A stretch of 6,704 bases of DNA from the NCBI GenBank assembly GCA_027349605.1, contig DAIEMM010000251.1, positions 1-6,704 on the forward strand, in the 5' to 3' direction. The notes under the pieces were generated by a model. It made no database searches, was not told where the DNA came from, and saw only the letters and a list, made by a program, of their open reading frames with translations. The position numbers were made by a program, and so were the translations under genes. Position 1 is the first letter of the stretch. Each line of letters begins with the position of its first letter. Origin of the DNA: Anaeromyxobacteraceae bacterium (GTDB lineage: Bacteria; Myxococcota; Myxococcia; Myxococcales; Anaeromyxobacteraceae). Shown piece by piece: positions 1 through 5,919 of this stretch.

Positions 1-1
1 G

Positions 2-619
2 GGGGTCAACGTGGACGACCTGACGCCCTGCGGGGAGGTGGCCACGGTGCTCCGCCTGGCGGGGCCGGGAAACGCCATGAACCTCTTCCTGGTGAACAGC
101 CTGAACTCCCAGCAGGGCGGCTACACGGTGGTCGGCCAGGACGGGACCATCCCCGGCCCGGCCTCGGTGGGTGGGACGGTGGCGAGCGGCGCGCTGGTCT
201 CGATCGCCGACCTGACCTTCACCACGAGTCCCACGGCCTGCCAGGGGGACGTCAGCCTGTCGGCCTGCGGCGCCGACCAGACCGCCTACATCGGCGCCCA
301 CGAGGCGGGTCACTTCCTCGGCCTCTACCACGTGACCGAGAGCGTCGGGGCCCTCTTCGACCCGGTCAAGGACACGCCCACCTGCCTCTGCAGCGACTGC
401 GCCCCGACGAGCCAGCGGGCCAACTGCTACGCGGACAGCTTCACCTCCTCCACCTACGAGGTCGTCAACTCCGACTGCGTGAAGAACCTGATCGACCCGG
501 CCAGCACCTGTGGAGGCGGCGACAACCTCATGTTCTGGCTGGTGAGCCAGACGCTTTCCACCGGCACCCTCTCGGCCCAGCAGGCCAGCATCATCCGGGC
601 GAGCCCGGCCGTCCGATAG
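2..619 (+). CDS. Secreted zinc metallopeptidase, M43/pappalysin-like (5' end outside window)
   Basis: This is probably an extracellular or envelope protease of the metzincin clan. The frame is open to the left edge, so the GTG at 11 is likely internal and the signal peptide and N-terminal region are missing. Counting from that GTG, residues 97-107 read HEAGHFLGLYH, the HExxHxxGxxH zinc motif with H97, H101 and H107 as ligands and E98 as general base. A DTPTC segment (121-125) follows, as in M43B peptidases. NLM (172-174) fits the metzincin Met-turn, and a C-terminal helix with LSAQQ comes after it. Nine cysteines (7, 77, 86, 125, 127, 130, 139, 156, 167), several clustered as CLCSDC, suggest a disulfide-stabilised exported protein. 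The stop TAG overlaps the ribosome-binding site of the next gene. The metzincin assignment is firm; the M43 family is inferred from DTP plus the Met-turn. The substrate is unknown. Confidence 0.85.
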   Translation, partial: GVNVDDLTPCGEVATVLRLAGPGNAMNLFLVNSLNSQQGGYTVVGQDGTIPGPASVGGTVASGALVSIADLTFTTSPTACQGDVSLSACGADQTAYIGAHEAGHFLGLYHVTESVGALFDPVKDTPTCLCSDCAPTSQRANCYADSFTSSTYEVVNSDCVKNLIDPASTCGGGDNLMFWLVSQTLSTGTLSAQQASIIRASPAVR

Positions 620-627
620 GAGCCACC

Positions 628-1164
628 ATGCACGCCGCCCTCGCGCTCCTCACCGCCGCGCTCCTCACCGCCACCGGCATGACCGACGCGGAGGTGCGTG
701 CCCACGTCGAGGCCCTTCTCGGCACCATCGACCGGCCCGTCCCGGCCGGGAGGTGGAGGGCGCTCGGCCCGGCTGCGGCGCCGGTGCTCGCCGAGGTCGC
801 CGCCTCCGGGGACAGCCTGCCCTCGAGACGGTCCGTGGCGCTCGAGGCGCTCACCGCCGTGGACCCGGCCCGGGCCGAGCCGCTGGCCCGCGCGCTGGCG
901 GACTCCGACGGCGCTCCGCGCACCGTGCGGGAGACGGCGGTGCGGGTGCTGGGGCGGACGCTCTCCCCGGCCGCGCTCCGGGCCGCGCTGGCGCCGGTGC
1001 TGCGGGCCGCGCCGGACGCGTCGCTGCGCGCGGTGGCCGCCGAGACCCTGGCTCGCCACGCGCCCGGGATGGCCTGCGCCGAGGTGATGGACCAGGTCTC
1101 GCTCGAGCCGGCCGGGAACCGGGCGGCCTTCGACCGGGCCGCGGCGCGCTGCTCCGGTCGCTAG
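628..1164 (+). CDS. Small exported HEAT-repeat-like protein
   Basis: A 178-residue protein of unknown function. Residues 1-16 form a hydrophobic leader (MHAALALLTAALLTAT) consistent with a signal peptide, although its n-region carries no Lys or Arg. The rest is almost entirely helical. Repeated Ala/Leu/Arg-rich helix pairs, roughly at 45-60, 68-92, 98-124 and 131-144, have the spacing of HEAT/PBS-lyase-like repeats, which normally act as protein-binding scaffolds. Two cysteines, C150 and C175, could form a disulfide in a C-terminal cap. The ATG start is supported by AGGAG at 618-622 with 5 nt spacing. The gene begins 8 nt after the metallopeptidase stop, so the two are probably co-transcribed, and it may bind, chaperone or regulate that peptidase (inference). 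The repeat call is by pattern only; the Ala-rich composition could mimic it. Confidence 0.75.
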   Translation: MHAALALLTAALLTATGMTDAEVRAHVEALLGTIDRPVPAGRWRALGPAAAPVLAEVAASGDSLPSRRSVALEALTAVDPARAEPLARALADSDGAPRTVRETAVRVLGRTLSPAALRAALAPVLRAAPDASLRAVAAETLARHAPGMACAEVMDQVSLEPAGNRAAFDRAAARCSGR

Positions 1165-1171
1165 GCCGCTT

Positions 1172-2923
1172 TCAGATGGTGTCCCAGACGTAGCCTTCCT
1201 TCTCGAAGGCGTGGTCGGCCACCAGCTTCACCAGCTCGTCGTCGTTGTCGTCGATGCGGTTCAGGTTGCTGCGCATGCGGCGGCGGGCCCGCCCGGCGAA
1301 GATCTCGAGGATGGCGAGCTCCTGCGCCGCGCCCTCCTCGCCCTTGCCCTCGACCGCGGAATTGGCCCGCGAGAGCACGGCGGAGAGGACGAACAGGTCG
1401 ATGAGGATGTCGGCCAGCCGGTGGGTGGCGAACTGCTTTCCCACCACCTTGCCGCCGTGCTTGCGGAGGATCCGGTCGGCGGCCAGCGCCACGTCGCGGG
1501 TGCCCTCCTCGACCACCGTGGCCGCCTTCTTCACCGACGGTACGAGGAGGGTGAAGCTGCGGCGGTCGCCGACCAGGCCGGTGGCCAGCGAGGCCCGCTT
1601 GCGCGCATAGCCGGAGAGGACGCCGAAGCCCTTGATTGGATCGGCCACGCCGTTCTTCACCACGCCGGCGAGCTCCTTCAGCTGCTGCCCCACGTCGTTC
1701 ATGGCGGTGAGCGCGATGAAGAGGCGGAGGATCTCGTTGGTCCCCTCGAAGATGCGGTTGATGCGGCTGTCGCGCATCGCCTTCTCGTAGGGGAACTCGC
1801 GCATGTACCCGTTGCCGCCGGCGACCTGCAGGGCCTCGTCGCAAGTGCGCCAGAGGGCCTCGGTGGCGAACACCTTGGAGATGGCCGCCTCCACCGCGTA
1901 GTCCTCGTAGCCCTGGTCGATGAGGCCGGCCACCATGCTCACCACCGACTCGGAGGCGAAGGTGTCGACCACCATCAGGCCCACCTTCTCCTTGATCATG
2001 CCGAACTCGGAGATGGGTCGGCCGAACTGCTGGCGCTCCACCGCCTGCTTCGCGGAGAGGCCGATGAGCCGCTTCATGCCGCCCACCGCGCCGCCACCCA
2101 GGCCGGTGCGGCCGGAATTGAGGATCTTCATGGCGGCCTTGAAGCCCTGCCCGACGCCGCCCAGCACGTGGTCGCCCGGGACGCGCACCTCGTCGAGGCG
2201 GACGGTGGTGGTCGAGCTGGCCCGGATCCCCATCTTGTCCTCGTGGGGGCCGGTGGAGACGCCGGGGAGGTCGCGGGTGACGACGAAGGCGGTGAGCGCC
2301 GCCTTGCCCTTCGACTGCACGTCGGGGGTCTTGGCGAAGATCGTGAAGAAGTCGGCCATCCCGCCGTTGGTGATCCAGATCTTCTCGCCGTTCAGGATCC
2401 AGTCGTTGCCGTCGCGGCGCGCCGTGGTGCGGACGGCGGCGGCGTCGGAGCCCGCTCCCGGCTCGGTGAGGCAGAACGCGGCGATCATCTCCCCGGTGGA
2501 GAGCTTCGGCATCCAGCGGGCCTTCTGCGCGTCGGTTCCGAAGAGGAGCAGGCCGCGCATGCCGATCGAGCTGTGGGCGCCCACGGTGAGGGCCACCGAG
2601 CCGTCGAACTTGGCGATCTCCTGCAGCACCCGGGAGTAGGACGTGGAACCGAAGCCGATCCCGCCGTGCGCCTCGGGAATCACCAGTCCGAAGAGCCCGA
2701 ACTGCCGCAGCTCCTCGAGGAACGCGCCGGGCATCTCGGCCTTCGCGTCCCATTCGCGGAACTCCTTCTCCCTCCCGTTCAGGAGCTGCCGGACCGAGGC
2801 GAGCACCTGGCCGAGCGTCTCCTTCTCCCCCTCGGCCATCTCGGGGAAGGGGATGATGATCTCTTCGTCGATCTCCCCCATGCAGAGGTATTGCACGTAG
2901 CTGGCTGTCTTCTTGTCGGGCAC
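1172..2923 (-). CDS. Acyl-CoA dehydrogenase, long VLCAD/ACAD9-type
   Basis: A 583-residue FAD enzyme catalysing alpha,beta-dehydrogenation of acyl-CoA, the first step of beta-oxidation, with electrons normally passed to ETF. Numbering is from the GTG start. The N-terminal helical domain contains the PFPE segment near 25-28. FCLTEPGAGSD (150-160) is the first family signature and WITNGG (182-187) lies in the flavin/substrate region. RQQFGRPI (297-304) and QVAGGNGYM (366-374) are further ACAD signatures. FEGTNEILR (392-400) carries the catalytic base E393, placed as in VLCAD. Residues from about 405 to 583 form the extra C-terminal domain that separates the VLCAD/ACAD9 type from ordinary ~380-residue ACADs. 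An in-frame TTG six codons upstream would extend the protein, but AGGAGG at 2929-2934 sits 5 nt before GTG 2921-2923, which I chose. The gene stands alone. Long acyl-chain preference is inferred from architecture, not from pocket residues. Confidence 0.95.
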   Translation of the reverse strand: MPDKKTASYVQYLCMGEIDEEIIIPFPEMAEGEKETLGQVLASVRQLLNGREKEFREWDAKAEMPGAFLEELRQFGLFGLVIPEAHGGIGFGSTSYSRVLQEIAKFDGSVALTVGAHSSIGMRGLLLFGTDAQKARWMPKLSTGEMIAAFCLTEPGAGSDAAAVRTTARRDGNDWILNGEKIWITNGGMADFFTIFAKTPDVQSKGKAALTAFVVTRDLPGVSTGPHEDKMGIRASSTTTVRLDEVRVPGDHVLGGVGQGFKAAMKILNSGRTGLGGGAVGGMKRLIGLSAKQAVERQQFGRPISEFGMIKEKVGLMVVDTFASESVVSMVAGLIDQGYEDYAVEAAISKVFATEALWRTCDEALQVAGGNGYMREFPYEKAMRDSRINRIFEGTNEILRLFIALTAMNDVGQQLKELAGVVKNGVADPIKGFGVLSGYARKRASLATGLVGDRRSFTLLVPSVKKAATVVEEGTRDVALAADRILRKHGGKVVGKQFATHRLADILIDLFVLSAVLSRANSAVEGKGEEGAAQELAILEIFAGRARRRMRSNLNRIDDNDDELVKLVADHAFEKEGYVWDTI

Positions 2924-2928
2924 GGGTT

Positions 2929-2934
2929 CCTCCT
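2929..2934 (-). promoter_or_regulatory. Shine-Dalgarno AGGAGG deciding the dehydrogenase start
   Basis: On the minus strand a perfect AGGAGG lies 5 nt before a GTG codon. It falls inside the extended reading frame that begins at TTG 2941, so that longer start would be translated across its own ribosome-binding site. This favours GTG 2923 as the true start. Confidence 0.85.
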
Positions 2935-2947
2935 GATTCAAGAATCA
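2934..2947. promoter_or_regulatory. 14-bp perfect palindrome, candidate operator
   Basis: TGATTCAAGAATCA consists of the inverted half-sites TGATTC and GAATCA around a two-base AA centre. It lies between the putative -10 and the ribosome-binding site of the dehydrogenase gene, covering the predicted transcription start near 2943. It is also AT-rich against very GC-rich surroundings. The position suits a dimeric repressor, and beta-oxidation genes are commonly controlled by TetR- or GntR-family acyl-CoA sensors. No regulator gene is present in the window, so the identity of any binding protein is unknown. An mRNA hairpin with only a 2-nt centre is unlikely, which favours a DNA site. Confidence 0.5.
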
Positions 2948-2949
2948 AG

Positions 2950-2978
2950 ATTTTGACGCGATGCGGCACCCGACGCAA
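2950..2978 (-). promoter_or_regulatory. Putative sigma-70-type promoter of the dehydrogenase gene
   Basis: Read on the minus strand, TTGCGT (2973-2978) and CAAAAT (2950-2955) are separated by 17 nt, giving 3/6 and 4/6 matches to the TTGACA/TATAAT consensus. It lies just downstream of the terminator of the neighbouring operon and upstream of the ribosome-binding site. That location supports an independent transcription unit. The match itself is weak. Confidence 0.4.
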
Positions 2979-2988
2979 CAGGGGACCC

Positions 2989-3014
2989 AAAAAAAGCGCC
3001 CGGCATGGCCGGGC
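2989..3014 (-). terminator. Rho-independent terminator after the DUF481 gene
   Basis: On the minus strand GCCCGGC and GCCGGGC form a perfect 7-bp GC stem (3008-3014 with 2998-3004) with a 3-nt loop. Two bases (GC) follow, then a run of seven T (2995-2989). It begins 27 nt after the DUF481 stop codon and separates that operon from the dehydrogenase promoter. The 3014-3040 stretch upstream holds further short CCGG-type inverted repeats that could compete with or stack on it. Confidence 0.9.
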
Positions 3015-3040
3015 CCGGGAAACTCCGGGAAAGAACCCGG

Positions 3041-3979
3041 TCAGAGCAGCTTGTAGACCAGCACCAGTTCCGTGAAGGTGTCCCAGGGGTTGGCGAGCGG
3101 CTGGTAGCCAGCGGCCCAGGAGAATCCGGCCGGAGGGGGCTTGGGAGCCGGGGCGGAGTCGTAGAGCGCGCGGAAGCGGAAGCCCATGCTTCCATTTCCG
3201 AAGATCTTCCAGGTGACCGCCAGCTTGCCGGCGGCGCGGTTGTCTCCGAAGGCGCCGACCTGGCCGGTGGGGGTGTTCTCTGTGTTCAGGTTGCCGAGGT
3301 ACTCGATGCTGGCGCTGTAGGAGAGATCGGGCGTCGGGTTCCCGAGGTAGCCCAGATAGGCCCGGAGCGCGGCGATGTTGATGGAGTTCGGGTCGCCCAC
3401 CACGTAGCGCTGGTAGGTGTAGTCGAAGCCGAGCTCGCCCACGAGCTCGCTGGTGGCCGTCTTGTAGAGGGCCCTCGAGTAGCCGGCCTGGGCCCCTCCC
3501 ACGAACTGCTTGCCCGCGGGGATGTCACAGCCCGCGAAGACGAGGCCGTAGACGGCGTTGAGGTCGAAGAAGTGGTCGTAGCGGAGCTTGGTGGCCCAGG
3601 CCTCCGACACCGACTGCGTGATGGTCTGCAGCTCGTTCGGCGTGATCACCCCGTCCGCGGGCTGGGAGTCGACGGCCGTCTGCACGGTGCTCCGCTGGAA
3701 GGCGACCGAGGCGTCGAAGGCCAGCAGGTCGTTCGGGGTGAAGCGGTGCGAGACCATGCCCGCTCCGGACAGGTTGAGGGACTGCGCGTTCCCGGTGGTC
3801 ATCCCGAAGCCGGCCTGGACCGAGGCCGCCCAGGGCGGGAGCTTCGCGATCTCTCCCGCCTTGCCGTAGGCGAACTTGGGATCCTCGGCCTGCGCCGGGG
3901 CGGGAACGAGGTGGAGTGCGGCGAGGACGGCGCCGAGCAGGGCCGTCCGGCCCCGAGCGCCCGCGGTCTGGAAGCGCAC
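3041..3979 (-). CDS. DUF481-family outer-membrane beta-barrel protein
   Basis: A 312-residue protein predicted to sit in the outer membrane. Residues 1-31 are a classical signal peptide: Arg-rich n-region, hydrophobic core, and cleavage after AQA before EDP. The mature part begins with a periplasmic stretch. It then shows alternating beta-strand segments with aromatic girdles, including WAASVQAGFGMTTGN (50-64), which matches the opening GxxxTTGN pattern of DUF481 (YdiY-like) proteins. Later strands include KLRYDHFF (131-138), GELGFDYTYQRY (181-192) and GFRFRALYD (266-274). A probable loop insertion with DSQPADG lies near 104-110. The last residues, LVYKLL, end in Leu rather than the usual terminal Phe. 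GTG 3977-3979 is preceded by AGGAGG (3989-3994) with 9 nt spacing. It is the last gene of the operon, 38 nt after the cytochrome gene and directly before a terminator. DUF481 has no established molecular function. Confidence 0.85.
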   Translation of the reverse strand: MRFQTAGARGRTALLGAVLAALHLVPAPAQAEDPKFAYGKAGEIAKLPPWAASVQAGFGMTTGNAQSLNLSGAGMVSHRFTPNDLLAFDASVAFQRSTVQTAVDSQPADGVITPNELQTITQSVSEAWATKLRYDHFFDLNAVYGLVFAGCDIPAGKQFVGGAQAGYSRALYKTATSELVGELGFDYTYQRYVVGDPNSINIAALRAYLGYLGNPTPDLSYSASIEYLGNLNTENTPTGQVGAFGDNRAAGKLAVTWKIFGNGSMGFRFRALYDSAPAPKPPPAGFSWAAGYQPLANPWDTFTELVLVYKLL

Positions 3980-4017
3980 CTGGGACTCCCTCCTGGCTGT
4001 GTTCCGGGGATGCTACC

Positions 4018-4911
4018 TCAGCGACCCTCGATGTCGATCTGCCATCCGAGGCGCTCTTCGGGGTCGGGAGCCGGCGCCCGGCCCGGCGCCGACGGAAGTC
4101 CCGCCCGGGCGCGGACCCAGGCGCCGAGCGCCCAGAGCTCGTCCGCCGGGACGGCCGCGTAGGAGGGCATGGGGGTCCCGTCGAGACCGGTGGCGAGGGT
4201 GAGCCAGAGGTCGGGGAGCGCCCCTCCCCGCAGGAAGCGCCCCGCGGAGAAGGGAAGCGGACGGACGGGCGTGCCGTCGTCTCGCCGCAGGGTGGGCGCC
4301 GACGGTCCGTCCCCCTCGCCGGTCTCCCCGTGGCACTTGGCGCAACCGTTCCGGGTCCAGGCCGCCGCGCCGAGCGCGACGAGCCCGGAGGTCTCGGCCG
4401 GAGCCGGAGGCACGGCCACCGGCTCCCCGGCGCCCTCCTCGCGGAAGCGCGGCGAGAAGGACTTCACGTGCTCGATCACCGCCCAGCGTTCGTTCTCGCC
4501 GAGCCAGCTCCAGGGGATCATGGCCGTCCCGTGAACCCCGCGGGAGACGGTGAGGAAGAGGTCGCCGTCGGTGGGGAGGGTCCCCGAGGGCGTGGAGCGG
4601 AACGCGTAGACACCCTTGGTGAAATCACGGGCCGGGACGGAGAGCCGGGAGGCGTGGATGCCCTTGCCGTTCCCGTTCACGCCATGGCACGGGACGCAGC
4701 GGAGCCGGTACACCTCCGCCCCCAGCGCCCGGAAGCCGCGGTCCCGGGCCGGCCGGGCCGCCGTCGGAAGGCCCCCGGGTGTCGCCCCGGCGAGCCAGCC
4801 GCGGACGGACTCCCGGGCGGCCGGAGGGATCCCGCGGGTGGCCGGGGGTGGACGCTCGCACGCCGAGAGCGCGGCGGCCAGCGCCACCAGGATCGCGAGG
4901 GGAATCGGCAC
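4018..4911 (-). CDS. Diheme c-type cytochrome lipoprotein
   Basis: A 297-residue periplasmic electron carrier anchored by lipid. Residues 1-18 form a lipoprotein signal peptide ending in the lipobox LSAC, with C18 as the acylated cysteine and E19 following. Two class-I-like heme domains lie in tandem. Domain 1 has CVPCH (72-76) and probable distal ligand M131 in GTAMIPW. Domain 2 has CAKCH (190-194) and probable ligand M248 in GTPMPSY. ALGAEVYRLRC and ALGAAAWTRNGC precede the two heme sites in parallel, suggesting internal duplication. A Pro/Ala-rich linker (161-175) joins the halves. The GTG start (4909-4911) lies 10 nt after the upstream stop. No strong Shine-Dalgarno is seen, so translational coupling is likely. 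The n-region has no basic residue, which is unusual. The redox partner is unknown; no oxidase or reductase is encoded nearby. Confidence 0.92.
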   Translation of the reverse strand: MPIPLAILVALAAALSACERPPPATRGIPPAARESVRGWLAGATPGGLPTAARPARDRGFRALGAEVYRLRCVPCHGVNGNGKGIHASRLSVPARDFTKGVYAFRSTPSGTLPTDGDLFLTVSRGVHGTAMIPWSWLGENERWAVIEHVKSFSPRFREEGAGEPVAVPPAPAETSGLVALGAAAWTRNGCAKCHGETGEGDGPSAPTLRRDDGTPVRPLPFSAGRFLRGGALPDLWLTLATGLDGTPMPSYAAVPADELWALGAWVRARAGLPSAPGRAPAPDPEERLGWQIDIEGR

Positions 4912-4921
4912 GGGACCGAGT

Positions 4922-5821
4922 CTAACCGGCCTCGTCGCGCCGTGCGCGCAGCGCGTTCCAGGCCTCGGGCGTGGGAAGCACCGCGGCGCCCGGAGGCCCG
5001 AGGAACTTCTCGGGGTCCTCGAGGACGTCCTGGGCGATGCGCAGGGACCGTCCGGCGTAGAAGCCGTCGTTCACCCGCTCGTCGAGGGTCCAGCGCACCG
5101 AGAGCAGCTCCCGCACCTCGGTCCCGCCCCGGACCGGCACCACCGTGGGACGCACCGTGCCCACCACGCCGAAGATGCTCACCGTCCCGTACTCGTACAA
5201 ATGGTGAAAGGTGTCGGAGAGGCCGACCGAGCCCAGGTTGGCGAGGAACAGGGAGGCGAAGAACGGGTCGTCCCGGGTCAGGAAGCCGGGGAGCAGGTTC
5301 CAGCGGTCGAGCCGGGCCGCGAGCGCGGTGAGCCAGGAGACGACGAAGCCGGGAAGCCGCATGATCAGCGCCGCCTCCTGGTCGATGCGGCGCGACGGGG
5401 CGAAGCGTCCCTCGTCCACCGACTCGGCCAGCCGCCGGACGGTCTCCTCGAACGGCTCCTCGGCGCCGAGGCGCAGCTTCACCGTGGCGAAGGGGGCAGG
5501 GTCCTTCATCTCCTTCTTCGCGGCGAAGGCGATGGAGACCTCGCGCCGCTGGTAGACGCGGCCGCCCGAGGCGAAGCGGTTCAGGCCCGGGCGCAGGTGG
5601 AGGGCCCGGGAGGCCGCGTAGAGGACCAGGTGGAAGAGCGTGGCCCGGTTCCGGTGCGACCGGTTGTAGGCGCGGAGCCAGCTCCGGGCCCGGCCGACGT
5701 CGTAGAGCGCCTCGTGGTAGACGGCGCTCTCGTTGCGGCGGCGCATGAGGTACGGGACGATCCCGCGGACCGGGGGAAGGTCGCGGACGAGGTCTCCGTC
5801 GGAGCGCCGGAAGAGGGGCAT
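4922..5821 (-). CDS. Stand-alone 2-oxoacid dehydrogenase E2/CAT-fold protein with altered active site
   Basis: A 299-residue protein matching the catalytic-domain fold shared by dihydrolipoyl acyltransferases and chloramphenicol acetyltransferase. It has no lipoyl domain, E1/E3-binding domain or linker, and no E1 or E3 gene is nearby. Recognisable parts are the early IVPYLMRRRNESAVY (21-35), ANLGSVG (194-200), and SIFGVVGTVRP (215-225), the strand before the active site. The active-site loop reads LDERVNDGFYAG (246-257). In E2 and CAT enzymes this loop is DHRxxDG or HHAxxDG with a catalytic His; here the His position is E248, while D252 and G253 are kept. It may therefore be non-acetyl-transferring, mechanistically different or structural. 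The protein is probably cytoplasmic: no signal peptide is seen, although 149-180 is hydrophobic. ATG 5821 lacks a Shine-Dalgarno and lies about 2-3 nt from the predicted transcription start. It is the first gene of the operon with the cytochrome and DUF481 genes. Substrate unknown. Confidence 0.8.
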   Translation of the reverse strand: MPLFRRSDGDLVRDLPPVRGIVPYLMRRRNESAVYHEALYDVGRARSWLRAYNRSHRNRATLFHLVLYAASRALHLRPGLNRFASGGRVYQRREVSIAFAAKKEMKDPAPFATVKLRLGAEEPFEETVRRLAESVDEGRFAPSRRIDQEAALIMRLPGFVVSWLTALAARLDRWNLLPGFLTRDDPFFASLFLANLGSVGLSDTFHHLYEYGTVSIFGVVGTVRPTVVPVRGGTEVRELLSVRWTLDERVNDGFYAGRSLRIAQDVLEDPEKFLGPPGAAVLPTPEAWNALRARRDEAG

Positions 5822-5829
5822 GGCGCGGA

Positions 5830-5858
5830 AGACTGGCCACGGCGACCGGGGGTGTCAA
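5830..5858 (-). promoter_or_regulatory. Promoter of the E2-like/cytochrome/DUF481 operon, probably leaderless
   Basis: The minus strand has a perfect -35 TTGACA (5853-5858). After 17 nt comes CAGTCT (5830-5835), a poor match to the E. coli -10. The predicted transcription start is about 5823-5824, only 2-3 nt before ATG 5821, and no ribosome-binding site precedes that ATG. The -35 and spacing are directly seen; the -10 identity and leaderless start are inferred. Confidence 0.6.
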
Positions 5859-5870
5859 CCCCGATCGGGG
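5859..5870. promoter_or_regulatory. 12-bp palindrome abutting the -35, possible operator
   Basis: CCCCGATCGGGG is a perfect 12-bp palindrome directly next to the TTGACA hexamer, inside the divergent intergenic region. From this position a bound protein could influence both divergent transcripts. GC-rich palindromes arise readily by chance at this base composition, so support is modest. Confidence 0.3.
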
Positions 5871-5907
5871 GCACCGGTTTGGGCGGGCGCGACGGTGGGG
5901 GCCGCGC

Positions 5908-5913
5908 TACATT
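5908..5913 (+). promoter_or_regulatory. Putative -10 element of the 54-residue membrane protein gene
   Basis: TACATT matches TATAAT at four of six positions and stands out in the GC-rich surroundings. It ends 6 nt before GTG 5920, so transcription would begin at or next to the start codon. No convincing -35 is seen at the proper distance; the nearest TTGGGC (5879-5884) has a 23-nt spacer. Confidence 0.4.
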
Positions 5914-5919
5914 CGCAGC

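Noticed and set aside
454..1059. A 201-codon minus-strand frame opposite the metallopeptidase and HEAT-like genes.
   Set aside because: Arg/Gly/His-rich translation without a domain or ribosome-binding site, and it overlaps two better supported genes.
1233..1252. Short TCGTCG-type triplet run.
   Set aside because: It lies in frame within the dehydrogenase and encodes an acidic DDNDDE segment; too short and imperfect to be a repeat element.
1211..2956. A 581-codon open frame on the plus strand opposite the acyl-CoA dehydrogenase, and a 609-codon shifted frame on the minus strand.
   Set aside because: Their translations are low-complexity (His/Val/Glu/Leu-rich or Arg/Gly/Pro-rich) with no recognisable domain. 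The frames arise because a GC-rich gene rarely contains stop triplets in other frames, while the dehydrogenase frame shows full family motifs.
3005..4162. A 385-codon plus-strand frame opposite the DUF481 gene.
   Set aside because: It runs through the terminator hairpin, has Val/Gly/Arg/Glu-rich composition and no domain signature. The opposite strand encodes a protein with a clear signal peptide and beta-barrel pattern.
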